A stretch of DNA of 64,000 bases. It comes from an uncultured Bradyrhizobium sp. Its GTDB lineage: Bacteria; Pseudomonadota; Alphaproteobacteria; Rhizobiales; Xanthobacteraceae. The stretch covers positions 310,001 to 374,000 of the forward strand of contig NZ_CANSMR010000001.1 of NCBI RefSeq assembly GCF_947648125.1, in the 5' to 3' direction. Numbering within the stretch: position 1 is the stretch's first letter; each line of letters opens with the position of its first letter. Shown here piece after piece: positions 44,737-53,683 of the stretch. Position numbers and translations under genes: made by a program. The notes beneath the pieces were generated by a model. The model ran no database searches. It worked only from the letters and a program-made list of their open reading frames with translations, and had not been told where the DNA came from.

Positions 44737-45393
44737 TTAGCCCGCGATATTGAAGAACCATCCAACGAGGCCCTTCCCATCGCGCACGGGAGGGACGTTG
44801 CGGCGTAGCCAGGCGTCAAGGCCGAGACTGCGGCCGGCGCCGTCAATCACGAACAGGAATATCACGATGGCCAGGCACATATACGTCCACGGCCATTCGG
44901 ACGGATTGTCATAGAGGCCGAGCCAGAGTTGCAGCGTATAGGCGACGGCCAGTACTCCCACGAAGCGCACGGCCAGCCCGAGGAGCATGGAGCCAGCGAA
45001 GACCAACTCGGCGAGGAAGACAATCGGTCCAAGCACGCTCATATGAGGCAACACGACATCCTTCATGAAGGTGCGGTGAAACTCGAACGCCGCGTTGGTC
45101 GATTCCTGCTCGGTCCAGTACTGCAAGCCGTCGGACACCGGCAGCGGCAGTTTCCACAACATCCCCTGGAACCACAGGCAGCCGATCAGGACCCGGACCA
45201 GCCAGATTCCGAGATGTCGGCCAGAACGTTGCTCCGAATCCTCCCGCCAATTCTGGAAAGCAATCGCAATGCCGGCGAGCAGTAACGCCCAGAACAGCGC
45301 CAGGATCGGATAGCGCCAGTTTCCCTGATGCAGATAATCGTTCGTCGTCGCGGTCAGGAAATGCCAGACGTCGGTGAAGGGATTGGCGGGCAT
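44737..45393 (-). CDS. DoxX/DoxD-family membrane protein
   Basis: About 218 residues with five or so membrane helices; ILALFWALLLAGIAIAF, WLVRVLIGCLWFQGMLWKLP and VFLAELVFAGSMLLGLAVRF match the DoxX/TQO small-subunit type. Start 45393 is preferred to 45420 because GGAG lies 8 bases upstream and the region just beyond 45420 is a direct repeat. Function is unknown; relatives take part in sulphur or quinone redox processes. Confidence 0.75.
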   Translation of the reverse strand: MPANPFTDVWHFLTATTNDYLHQGNWRYPILALFWALLLAGIAIAFQNWREDSEQRSGRHLGIWLVRVLIGCLWFQGMLWKLPLPVSDGLQYWTEQESTNAAFEFHRTFMKDVVLPHMSVLGPIVFLAELVFAGSMLLGLAVRFVGVLAVAYTLQLWLGLYDNPSEWPWTYMCLAIVIFLFVIDGAGRSLGLDAWLRRNVPPVRDGKGLVGWFFNIAG

Positions 45394-45420
45394 ATGCGTT
45401 TGCTCCAAGAACCGAGCCAT

Positions 45421-45467
45421 TACTCTACGTATCGGTTGATTGAATCGTTACTCCGCGTATCGGTTAA
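45421..45467. repeat. Two 19-bp direct repeats upstream of the DoxX gene
   Basis: TACTCTACGTATCGGTTGA (45421-45439) and TACTCCGCGTATCGGTTAA (45449-45467) match at 16 of 19 positions, 28 bp apart. The position directly upstream of the DoxX start suggests an operator. Confidence 0.5.
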
Positions 45468-45525
45468 CTGACAAGGCGCACCGCCGCGGCGCGCCTTGCC
45501 CTTCATCACCAACCGCTTCCGACGG

Positions 45526-46278
45526 TCATTGCGCGTTGATCCATTTGTCCGAGCCGGTCAGCTTAACCGACACATCCGAAAGAGAAATCGAAAAGGGCTG
45601 TCCGTCGACCGTGCCGCGGTGATCCGTCGAGATCAGGAGCGGACCGGCCTTCTTGTAGTCCGCATAGGTCGCCATCACGAGCTTGGGCGGATTGTTAGCG
45701 CCGCGGTGGTAGACGATCTCCTTTATTCGCTTGTCGTCGCCGATGTAGAGGTCCCAGGCGTCGCCGGGCTGGTAGCCGCCCTCGGACGGGTATTTCGCCA
45801 CGATTCGCTGAGCGGAACCCCCGCCGAGGGGGAGTTTCTGCGCGCCCTCATCGGTCACCGTCGCGCCGTCCCATACGACGTGGAACGGCAGCAGCAACCA
45901 ATACTGATCGTTGGCGAATGCCGGATCGACGTCCTTCTTGATTGCATCGCTTTGGCTAGAGATCTGCGAGCGCTGATAGCTCGCCTTGACCGGCTTGCCT
46001 TCTTTGTCTTTCCCTTCATAGGAGATCATGTCGGTCTTCGGGCTCCATTCCCATGTGTTGGAAATTTTGAGATTGGGAGCCTCCAAAGTCCAAGTATAGC
46101 GGATGGCCTCGATTTGCCCGAACGAATCGAGGCCGTAGGTCTTGGCGATCTGTTCGGCAATTGGCGGGCTTTGCTGCGCCCGGGAAGCTTGAGGGAGGAC
46201 CAACAGCAAGCCGAAGAAGAGGAACATCAGATTGAGGCGGCCCAATTCGCCGCGCGCCTGAGTACGAGTCCTACTCAT
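45526..46278 (-). CDS. Exported hypothetical protein
   Basis: A 250-residue protein with a signal peptide (LMFLFFGLLLVLPQASRAQ). The mature part is rich in Trp/Tyr strands (RYTWTLEAPNLKISNTWEWS, YWLLLPFHVVWDG) and reads as a beta-barrel-like or lipocalin-like periplasmic domain. Proteins of similar pattern are annotated only as conserved exported proteins. Upstream on the same strand as the DoxX and methyltransferase genes, separated by about 100 bp. Confidence 0.65.
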   Translation of the reverse strand: MSRTRTQARGELGRLNLMFLFFGLLLVLPQASRAQQSPPIAEQIAKTYGLDSFGQIEAIRYTWTLEAPNLKISNTWEWSPKTDMISYEGKDKEGKPVKASYQRSQISSQSDAIKKDVDPAFANDQYWLLLPFHVVWDGATVTDEGAQKLPLGGGSAQRIVAKYPSEGGYQPGDAWDLYIGDDKRIKEIVYHRGANNPPKLVMATYADYKKAGPLLISTDHRGTVDGQPFSISLSDVSVKLTGSDKWINAQ

Positions 46279-46392
46279 GTCGAACTCCTTGGGTTTGGGG
46301 GCAAAATGCGACGATCGGGCTGAGGCCCGGTCGTCGTGGCACTTAGGCTCGCTTGAGATAATAGCGAATATACGTCAGGCGATGGACCCCCT

Positions 46393-46735
46393 TTCACGTT
46401 GCGCATACTGCTTCGAAGACAGCCGGAGCGTATCCGGTGGGCTTTAGCGGCCTGCTACAGGTGGACGGTTATGCGGCCTACAACCGGCACACCAAAGAAG
46501 GCGGCGCCGATGATCGCCTGTTTTGCCCATATGAGGAGGCGCTTCTTCGAACTGCATGTGAACGAAAGCTCGCGGCTGGCGACGCAGACGATCACGACAA
46601 TGGCGGCGCTCTGGAAGGTCGAAGAGGACATCCGCGGCAAGGATCCTGCAGCACGGGTGAAAGCCCGCCAGGAAAGTCCGCCGCCATTGTGGCGAGGCTC
46701 TTCGATCTGTGGGAAACGGAACTGCCGCGCCTAGC
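46393..46735 (+). pseudogene. IS66-family transposase remnant
   Basis: Pieces of the IS66 transposase catalytic region appear in alternating frames: GFSGLLQVDGYAAYNRHTK, CFAHMRRRFFELHVNESSRL, WKVEEDIRGKDPAARVKARQ and IVARLFDLWETELPRLA. At least three frame changes occur within 340 bp, and no terminal inverted repeats or accessory ORFs remain. A decayed insertion sequence. Confidence 0.8.
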
Positions 46736-46787
46736 CTATCAAAACGGCGAGCGTATCGAAGCTCCCAATGCGGCGGCTGCCGAACAC

Positions 46788-47111
46788 CTAAGGCAGATGT
46801 GCGGCTTTACGCGCAGCTGCAATCCAATCCGTGACATCGTCCGAGTTCAAGATCGCAGCTTCCCAAGCACTCTTGGCGGCCGCCAACCGCGCGCCGAACT
46901 CGCCGAACGCGAGCTGACCGCCTTTGCCGCATGCATGATCGATCTCGAGTTGGATCTTGAGAAATTCCTCGGCCGCCTTGCGCACCTTGCCGAGGCCATG
47001 CAATCGCTCCGAGATCGACCGGTCGCGTTGGGTCGTCTTCGGCGCTGCCTTTTTTGGGGCCGGCTTGCGCTTCTTCGCGGACTTGGCGGCCTTCTTCGTC
47101 TTCTTGACCAC
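46788..47111 (-). CDS. Small Lys/Ala-rich N-terminal tail protein
   Basis: A 107-residue protein. Residues 1-28 are KKTKKAAKSAKKRKPAPKKA-like, a basic histone H1-type tail that could bind nucleic acid. Residues 35-107 form a helical domain (RLHGLGKVRKAAEEFLKIQL) with no recognised family. The start ATG is at 47111. It lies between IS66 debris and a gene-poor gap. Confidence 0.55.
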   Translation of the reverse strand: MVKKTKKAAKSAKKRKPAPKKAAPKTTQRDRSISERLHGLGKVRKAAEEFLKIQLEIDHACGKGGQLAFGEFGARLAAAKSAWEAAILNSDDVTDWIAAARKAAHLP

Positions 47112-47455
47112 CGACCTCTCCTCATGTTCGGCCGGCCAGGCTACAGGTCACTTTTCAGCGGGCAGCCTCCGGGTGATGCGGTTCGCCCGCGCATGCCGGC
47201 CTCAGGCCGCCAAGGGGGCCGCACTTGCCATTCACATCGACGGAGGGTTGCGTCCGCCGAGAGTGCAGGGGCACGCTTGAAAATAGGTGGAAATCCGACG
47301 CAGCAAGCGCAACACAATGAAATCGGAAATTTTCAACTAACCCACTGATATCATTGCCGCGCCATGGGCCGCTGAAGATGCGCACTATTGTTTCGCCGTC
47401 GCGCTATGATGCTCGAGCCCATTGCGGCAGGACGCACGGAGGTTAGCTGGCAACT
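47112..47455. other. Intergenic stretch without a supported gene
   Basis: No convincing frame, RNA or repeat on either strand; probably the promoters of the flanking divergent genes. Confidence 0.4.
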
Positions 47456-47878
47456 TTGATTGTGCTGTTCACGGACTTCGGGTTGCACGGCCCGTATGTG
47501 GGTCAGATGAAGGCGGTGCTGGACCAGATGGCGCCGGGCACATCCATTATTGACCTGTTTGCTGATGCGCCGGTTGGTAATCCCAAGGCATCGGCCTACC
47601 TACTGGCGGCCTATGCCGCATGGTTTCCGGCGGGTACCGTTTTTCTTGGCGTGGTCGATCCCGGCGTCGGCGGGGCACGCCCGCCTGTCATCGTCGAGGC
47701 CGACGGCCGCTGGTATGTCGGCCCGGGCAACGGATTGTTCGAACTGGTCCAGCGCCGTGCCGGACAGACGCGGAGCTGGCACATCGACTGGAAGCCGGAG
47801 CGCCTCTCGGCCAGTTTTCACGGTCGCGATCTCTTCATCGATTTTCTCGTCGATCGGTTCGGGGCGGGCTCCGGTTGA
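47456..47878 (+). CDS. Truncated DUF62 SAM hydrolase-like protein
   Basis: A 140-residue product starting at TTG 47456. It has the N-terminal domain motifs of the SAM hydroxide adenosyltransferase/fluorinase family: MIVLFTDFGLHGPYVGQM, FLGVVDPGVGG and WYVGPGNGLFELV. The family usually has about 250 residues, with a C-terminal beta-barrel domain completing the active site; here the protein ends just after FHGRDLF. The usual GPDNG is GPGNG, losing a conserved Asp. Probably a broken gene or a regulator-like leftover. Confidence 0.65.
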   Translation: MIVLFTDFGLHGPYVGQMKAVLDQMAPGTSIIDLFADAPVGNPKASAYLLAAYAAWFPAGTVFLGVVDPGVGGARPPVIVEADGRWYVGPGNGLFELVQRRAGQTRSWHIDWKPERLSASFHGRDLFIDFLVDRFGAGSG

Positions 47879-47883
47879 GCGAG

Positions 47884-49032
47884 CTAATCCGTGTTCCGTT
47901 CGCGCGACCAGCGATTGCCGAGCGCGAGGCCGTATTGGTAGAGCGCGTTGCCATATTCGAGCTGCAGCCGCTCCGTCGATTGCAGCGCGACGTCGACATT
48001 CGCGCGTGCCGATTGCAATGCGCGTGCGAGCACCGAGGCCTCGTAGGCTGCCTTGGCGGTCCCTCCGGCCGTGTGAGGCCGCACCACGAAAGCTGCGTCG
48101 CCGGTCAGCAGGATGCGGCCGAACAGGGTTTTCGGCACAGTGACGTCTAGGATGGTCTGAAGGAACGGATCCGGCGTCTCCGAGACCAGCGCGGCCATCT
48201 TTGGATGAATCTCGCGCAATGCGCGGGCCCTCAGATCGGCGATGGCCCTATCCGGTGTCGTGCCGCGCGGAAGCGAGGATCGATGTTGCACGCCGCTCTT
48301 GTCGGTCAACGTGTGGGCGAGATCGGCGCGACTAACGTGCACATACCAGACCCAGTTCAGCCGACGTGATCCGACCGTAACGGCCCCGTCGGGCCCCGGG
48401 ATGAAATACGCCAGCATGTGGCCGCCGCTGCGGGCTTCCGAGAAGGTGAAGCGGTCGTTGAAGAAGGGAAAAAGATCGGACGGCACGTCGCGTTCATCGA
48501 GCGTGCCTCTCCAGGCGACATAACCGGCGTATCGCGCCTCGACATCAGGAAGCATTTGACGCCGGACCGCCGAGCCCGAACCGTCCGCGGCCACGAACAG
48601 GTCGCTTTCCACGATGGAGCCGTCGCCAAGGGTCGCTGCGACCTTGGAGCCTGCCTGGGACACCGCCGTCACCGCGGAGCCGGCCCGATAGCATTCAGCG
48701 GGAACGGCTGCCCGCAGCGCCTTGTGGATGGCTTCCCAGGAGGTGAACTCCTGCGGCATGTCCTGGAGAACGCCATCGCCGCCGTCCGGGTCGAGATAGC
48801 GCCGGCCGCGGCAGGTCGTGAAAGGGAGCGGACCTGCATTGTTGTCCTCGAGCAGCTGGATCAGTTCGCGCTGAACGACGATCCCGGCCCCTCGGGCCAG
48901 CATCGGACCCGGCACGCGCTCGTGCACGGTGACGGCCGCGCCCAATTTGCGAAGGGTGATTGCATTGCAAAGCCCGGCAACCGATCCGCCGCTGATCGTC
49001 ACCCTGAAATCATGATCGGCATGCCAGCTCAT
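47884..49032 (-). CDS. FAD-dependent aromatic monooxygenase (1)
   Basis: 382 residues from ATG 49032, chosen for its AGGGAGA ribosome site; 49062 is an alternative. FAD motifs: VTISGGSVAGLCNAITLRKL at the N-terminus, ADGSGSAVRRQML (DG motif) and LTGDAAFVVRPHTAGG (GD motif). It belongs with single-component hydroxylases of the 2,6-dihydroxypyridine/6-hydroxynicotinate monooxygenase kind, as do two paralogues nearby. Last gene of the MFS operon, 39 bp after the second monooxygenase. Confidence 0.82.
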   Translation of the reverse strand: MSWHADHDFRVTISGGSVAGLCNAITLRKLGAAVTVHERVPGPMLARGAGIVVQRELIQLLEDNNAGPLPFTTCRGRRYLDPDGGDGVLQDMPQEFTSWEAIHKALRAAVPAECYRAGSAVTAVSQAGSKVAATLGDGSIVESDLFVAADGSGSAVRRQMLPDVEARYAGYVAWRGTLDERDVPSDLFPFFNDRFTFSEARSGGHMLAYFIPGPDGAVTVGSRRLNWVWYVHVSRADLAHTLTDKSGVQHRSSLPRGTTPDRAIADLRARALREIHPKMAALVSETPDPFLQTILDVTVPKTLFGRILLTGDAAFVVRPHTAGGTAKAAYEASVLARALQSARANVDVALQSTERLQLEYGNALYQYGLALGNRWSRERNTD

Positions 49033-49071
49033 CTGCTTCTCCCTGATTTGCTGTTTCGACAATCGGCGGGC

Positions 49072-50181
49072 TCACACGAGGTGCGCACCCAGCTCGCGGC
49101 CGGACGCGGCGATCGCGCCGCCTGCCTGTCTGCGTTCCCGGCCGTATTGCTGGAGCGCCTCGCCGAGCGGCGCCGATGCAAGATGCTTTCGCAGCGCCAT
49201 GGCGTCAGCCGCCGCCTTTGCGATGCCCATCCCCGTATGCGGCCGAACGACGAACGCCGCGTCTCCCACCAGCGCAATCCGTTGCGAGATCATTCGCTCC
49301 GTTTCGTAGTCGAAGATCCCCTGCACGAACGGTTGGCGTGTCGCTTCAACCGCTGCCACAAAGGAGCGCGGCAGCAGTCGCTTGGCGTCGTCGACGAGCC
49401 TCTCGCGAGCTCGTTCGGAAATCGCGCCCGGGGGAAGCGAGTATGGGTGGATGCGGCCTTCGCGGTCGGTAAGCACATCGTCGCGCGCCGTCGGTCCGAT
49501 AGCTGGCCGATACCAGACCCAGTTGTATCTGCGATCTCCGGGCTTGGTTTCGCCGTTCGGTCCGGGGACCAGAAAGCCGAGCACATGGGAATGCGGCATG
49601 CGGAAATATGCGAAGCGCTCGAGGAGGTCGCTGGCCGCGAAGCCCGGCAGGTCGCGTTCCGGCAAGAGGCCGCGCCACCCGACATAGCCTGCGTAGACAT
49701 TCGCCGCGGCCTGGCTGTCGACCGTGGCGCGCGCGACGGACGCGATGCCGTCCGCGCCGATGACGAGATCGGCAGCCGTCTCGCTGCCGTCGCTGAAGCG
49801 AACGACGACGCGATCGGCCTCCTCGCGAAGCTGTTCGACCTTTCGGTCGAGCAGATATGATCCATTCGCCATCCGCTGCCGAAAGACACGATAGATGTAG
49901 TCCCACGAAATCTGCATCTGGGGCGGCATCTTTTGATCGATGGTCGGGCCCGTGTCGCCGAATACGATCCGTTCCCGCGCGACCACCCCGACGCGTGCGA
50001 CATGTTCGCAGCCGGCCGCGCGCAGAACGGCAAAGGTCTCGCGCTTGCCCAGCAGGCCGGCGCCGCGCCCTTCGAGCCCATGGAGCGATCGCTCGTAGAC
50101 GATGACGTCGTGTCCATCCTGGGTCAGCAGCGTCGCGGCGAACAATCCCGCGAGAGAGCCTCCGATGATTGCGATGCGCAT
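49072..50181 (-). CDS. FAD-dependent aromatic monooxygenase (2)
   Basis: 369 residues from ATG 50181. Motifs are MRIAIIGGSLAGLFAATLL, IGADGIASVARATV and LVGDAAFVVRPHTGMGIAKA, a complete group A flavin hydroxylase. The RGAGLLGKRE segment corresponds to the RGAGI block of pyridine hydroxylases. It lies 40 bp after the MFS gene and before monooxygenase 1. It probably hydroxylates a product of the molybdenum hydroxylase; the exact substrate is unknown. Confidence 0.85.
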   Translation of the reverse strand: MRIAIIGGSLAGLFAATLLTQDGHDVIVYERSLHGLEGRGAGLLGKRETFAVLRAAGCEHVARVGVVARERIVFGDTGPTIDQKMPPQMQISWDYIYRVFRQRMANGSYLLDRKVEQLREEADRVVVRFSDGSETAADLVIGADGIASVARATVDSQAAANVYAGYVGWRGLLPERDLPGFAASDLLERFAYFRMPHSHVLGFLVPGPNGETKPGDRRYNWVWYRPAIGPTARDDVLTDREGRIHPYSLPPGAISERARERLVDDAKRLLPRSFVAAVEATRQPFVQGIFDYETERMISQRIALVGDAAFVVRPHTGMGIAKAAADAMALRKHLASAPLGEALQQYGRERRQAGGAIAASGRELGAHLV

Positions 50182-50221
50182 GCCTTGCGATCTCCAAATG
50201 CGTCCATTCGACCTCGGGACG

Positions 50222-51424
50222 TCAGTGATGCGCTGCCTTCCGGCCGAACAACGTCGGCAACTGCAAGAGCAAGCCAGCGGCCGCAAGTGCGGCTCCGTAG
50301 CCGCAAACGCCGAACCACGACGCGTGCGCATAGGCCCAGCTCGCGCCGAGCGATCCAAGCGATCCACCGATGAACATGGCGGTCATGAAAACCGTGTTCA
50401 GCCTGCTTCGCGCCTCGGGACGGAGCGCGAAAATCAGATGCTGGTTGGCAACCAGCGCCGCGTTCACTCCGACGTCGAGCAGCACCACTCCGGCGGTCAG
50501 TCCGGCGATGGTGTTCCAGCCCCCGAACACCGCCCAGGAGGATAGCGAGATCGCGGCGGCGACCGCGATCACGAGATGAGGGCCGCGCTTGTCGGCTGTG
50601 CGGCCGGCGAGCGGCGCAGCGAGGATCCCCGACGCGCCGATGACGCCAAACAGGCCGGCGATCTCGGGGCCGAAGCCAAACGCCGGCTCTTGCAGATGCA
50701 GGGACAAGACGGTCCAGAAGGCGATGAAGGAGGCGAACAGCATCGCTTGCGTCGCAGCGGCCAGCCGAAGCGCCGGTTCTTCGATCAGCAAATGCACGAG
50801 CGAATGCAGCGCGGCGGCGTATCCCAGGCTCTGGGTCGGATGATGGCGGGGCAGGGTCAGGCGGACCAGCGCGGCGGCGCCGAGCACCAAAGGCGCGCCA
50901 AGCCAAAACATGTCGCGCCATCCGAAATGCGATCCGACGAAGCCGGCTATCGTGCGGCTGAGAAGGATTCCGCCGAGGATTCCACTGACGACTGTTCCGA
51001 CCGCGGCGCCCCGTGTCTTGTCGTCGGCGAGCGTTGCGGCGAACGGGACGATCTGCTGGGCCACCGTGGCCGCTATGCCCAGCACCAGCGAGGCTGCGAT
51101 CAACGCCAGCGTGGTTGGTGCAACAGCAGCGAAAGCGAGTGCTGCCGCCAGAACGACGAATTGCGCGGCGATAAGGCGCCGCCTCTCCACGAGATCGCCC
51201 AACGGGACCAGCAGGAGGAGACCGACGGCGTAGCCAAACTGCGTGGCCGTGGGTATCAGGCCGATCGCCGAGGAGCCCGGATAATTCGCTTCGATCAGGC
51301 CGAGCAGCGCCTGATTGTAATAGATGTTCGCGACCGCGATGCTCGCACAAACCGCCATGGCAAATGTCCGTGCGCGGGTGAGTTCAGTGACCCGTTGATC
51401 CGTGCTGAGAGCAGACGTCGACAT
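50222..51424 (-). CDS. MFS transporter
   Basis: 400 residues from ATG 51424, with 12 predicted helices. Typical MFS loop motif A appears as LLVPLGDLVERRRLI, repeated weakly in the second half (LAGRTADKRGPHL). It resembles the DHA1/YnfM-like group. First gene of the operon with two flavin monooxygenases, so it probably imports or exports their substrate. A TTATCAATTGATAA palindrome lies 80 bp upstream of its start, the likely TetR operator. Confidence 0.82.
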   Translation of the reverse strand: MSTSALSTDQRVTELTRARTFAMAVCASIAVANIYYNQALLGLIEANYPGSSAIGLIPTATQFGYAVGLLLLVPLGDLVERRRLIAAQFVVLAAALAFAAVAPTTLALIAASLVLGIAATVAQQIVPFAATLADDKTRGAAVGTVVSGILGGILLSRTIAGFVGSHFGWRDMFWLGAPLVLGAAALVRLTLPRHHPTQSLGYAAALHSLVHLLIEEPALRLAAATQAMLFASFIAFWTVLSLHLQEPAFGFGPEIAGLFGVIGASGILAAPLAGRTADKRGPHLVIAVAAAISLSSWAVFGGWNTIAGLTAGVVLLDVGVNAALVANQHLIFALRPEARSRLNTVFMTAMFIGGSLGSLGASWAYAHASWFGVCGYGAALAAAGLLLQLPTLFGRKAAHH

Positions 51425-51503
51425 GGCCGCAATCCTCGCTGGTCGGTGCGCAGCTTCAATTCGCTGCGTCCGACGCTTGACTTCAAACACGACCGGCAGT
51501 TAA

Positions 51504-51517
51504 TTATCAATTGATAA
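51504..51517. promoter_or_regulatory. TetR-type operator palindrome between the MFS and cytochrome operons
   Basis: TTATCAATTGATAA, a perfect 14-bp palindrome, followed by AAATAGC minus the shared bases exactly as at 56686. It sits between the divergent MFS and cytochrome/hydroxylase operons, so one regulator could control both. Confidence 0.7.
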
Positions 51518-51845
51518 ATAGCAACTCCGTGCAAAATGAATGGCTGTCATGTGCCGCTGGCTGCGCAACGCGCGCTCCGGGTGAGAGAGCTTGCATGGCA
51601 CCTTACGTGGCTAGTCTGCGAACGTATTGGACTGAACGCGCATGCTTTGGACTGGCTTTTGAGTCCGCGGGCGCATTGCGGCGGTGCGACCTCCCGGTCG
51701 AACGTCGTTGGCCGAACCGGCGACACGACGCCCATGCTCCGCACCGCCGTGACCTCATCGGGAGATTGTTCAAGGGCCGCATCAAACTGAAAAGATGACG
51801 GCTGCGGCGAACTGGTATGGCGTTTCCATTCAGGAAGGGAAGGCG

Positions 51846-53153
51846 ATGAAGCTCAGGTCAGTTCTGCTCGCGCTGCTTGCCGTCGGGGCGATCGGTGGGA
51901 CGGGGGCGCTTCTCTACGCCTGGGAATCGTCGATTGATCCGATCGATCCGCGATCAGCCGGGGCCACCGATACGGTGATGGTGCGGCGTGGCGCAAGCCT
52001 CGCGCTGCTTGGCGACTGCGCCACGTGTCACACCGCGTCCGGCGGAGCACCGTACGCCGGCGGACTTGCGATGCCGACGCCGTTCGGCACGATCTATTCC
52101 ACCAACATCACGCCCGATCCCGAGACCGGCATCGGTCGATGGTCCGAGCAGGCGTTCGTTCGTGCCTTGCGTTCAGGTGTGGACCGCGAGGGCCGTCACC
52201 TTTATCCGGCGTTCCCGTATGACCACTTCATGCGCGTGGCGGATGATGATGCGAAGGCACTGTATGCCTTCCTGATGTCGCTCGATCCGGTCAGATCGTC
52301 GGCGCCGCCAAACGGACTTCCGTTTCCGCTCAATATTCGCCTGACGCTCGCCGGCTGGAAGCTGCTGTTTCTGCATCAGGAGCGCTTCGTTGCCGACCCG
52401 TCGAAGGACGACAAGTGGAACAGGGGGAAGTATCTGGTCGACGGGCTTGGGCACTGCGGCGCCTGCCATTCTCCGCGAAACCTGATGGGAGCAGAAGAGA
52501 TCTCGGCCAGTTTCCAGGGCGGCGTGGCCGAAGGCTGGCGTGCCTACGCGCTCGGTCGAAGCTCACCGTCGCCGGTCCCGTGGGATGAGGCGGCCCTGAC
52601 GGATTATCTCGCACGTGGCTCGCATCCCATGCATGGCACGGCTCAAGGTCCCATGGCGAACGTGGCTGACAATCTGTCCCTGGTCGATCCCGCTGACGTC
52701 AGCGCGATGGCCTATTATCTGGCTTCGCTCGGCAAGGGCGAAGCAAGGACAACCGCAAAGATTCCCGTTGCTTCAGGGCCGGGACAACAGCCGCAGGCGG
52801 CCGGCGTGCAAGTTGCGACGCCGCCGCTCCAGTCCGATCCGGGCGGAGCGATCTACGGTGCCGTTTGTGCGTCATGCCATGAGGGCGCCAGACCTTTGCC
52901 GTTTGGGGGCGTGGGCCTTGCTCTCTCAACAGCTCTTGCCGACGACACGCCAGCCAATCTGATCAATCTGGTGCTGCGGGGAATACCCGCATCCACCGAT
53001 GGCTCGACGCATCCGATCATGCCCGGCTTCGGCGATGTTCTCGACGACCGGAAAATCTCCGATCTCGCCAATTACCTGCGCACGCAGTTCGCCGGCAAGA
53101 CCCAGTGGGACGGGGTCGCCAAGGCGGTCGCGGACGCAAGAGCCAACCGGTGA
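51846..53153 (+). CDS. Tri-haem cytochrome c, electron acceptor of the molybdenum hydroxylase
   Basis: 435 residues from ATG 51846, with GGAAGG upstream. A signal anchor (VLLALLAVGAIGGTGALLYA) is followed by three c-type haem sites: CATCH at 58-62, CGACH at 204-208 and CASCH at 341-345. This is the arrangement of the cytochrome subunit of alcohol/aldehyde dehydrogenases and of nicotinate/isoquinoline-type hydroxylases. It lies 41 bp upstream of the 2Fe-2S subunit, so it should take electrons from the hydroxylase in the periplasm and pass them to the respiratory chain. Confidence 0.9.
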   Translation: MKLRSVLLALLAVGAIGGTGALLYAWESSIDPIDPRSAGATDTVMVRRGASLALLGDCATCHTASGGAPYAGGLAMPTPFGTIYSTNITPDPETGIGRWSEQAFVRALRSGVDREGRHLYPAFPYDHFMRVADDDAKALYAFLMSLDPVRSSAPPNGLPFPLNIRLTLAGWKLLFLHQERFVADPSKDDKWNRGKYLVDGLGHCGACHSPRNLMGAEEISASFQGGVAEGWRAYALGRSSPSPVPWDEAALTDYLARGSHPMHGTAQGPMANVADNLSLVDPADVSAMAYYLASLGKGEARTTAKIPVASGPGQQPQAAGVQVATPPLQSDPGGAIYGAVCASCHEGARPLPFGGVGLALSTALADDTPANLINLVLRGIPASTDGSTHPIMPGFGDVLDDRKISDLANYLRTQFAGKTQWDGVAKAVADARANR

Positions 53154-53194
53154 GCCGGCAAGAGAACAATGACTAGAAGGGTCGCTGACGCGCC

Positions 53195-53683
53195 ATGACA
53201 ACGTTGACCGTTAACGGCGAGAGCCGATCCATCAAGGCGAGCCCGGACACGCCGCTGCTCTATGTTCTCCGCGACGAACTCGGGCTGAACGCTGCAAAGT
53301 ACGGCTGCGGTCTCGGCCAGTGCGGCGCGTGCACCGTGATCGTCGACGGCAAGGCCATCTTCTCCTGCATCACGCCGGTAATGGTGCTGGAAGGGCGGGC
53401 GATCGTCACGCTGGAAGGGCTTGGGAGCCAGACAGCGCCGGGGCCGTTGCAGCGGGCCTTCATCGCCGAGCAGGCGGCGCAGTGCGGTTATTGCATTCCC
53501 GGCATGATGATGCGCGCCCAGGCGCTGCTCAATCGTGATCCGAACGTGACCGATGAGGCGATCAGGGCCGAACTGCAGCCGCATCTGTGCAGATGCGGAA
53601 CTCATATGCGGATCTTGCGTGCGGTCCGTCGTGCGGCCGACGAGCTGAAGAAGAAGTCTGCCGAGGTGAGGGCGGGGCGATGA
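53195..53683 (+). CDS. Molybdenum hydroxylase 2Fe-2S subunit (isoquinoline/nicotinate type)
   Basis: 162 residues. The plant-type 2Fe-2S cluster ligands are C38, C43, C46 and C58 (CGLGQCGACTV); the second cluster uses C97, C100, C132 and C134 (QCGYCIPGM, HLCRCG). The subunit moves electrons from the molybdenum centre toward the cytochrome. Its stop overlaps the start of the large subunit by 4 bp. No separate FAD subunit exists, as in IorAB and NicAB enzymes. Confidence 0.92.
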   Translation: MTTLTVNGESRSIKASPDTPLLYVLRDELGLNAAKYGCGLGQCGACTVIVDGKAIFSCITPVMVLEGRAIVTLEGLGSQTAPGPLQRAFIAEQAAQCGYCIPGMMMRAQALLNRDPNVTDEAIRAELQPHLCRCGTHMRILRAVRRAADELKKKSAEVRAGR

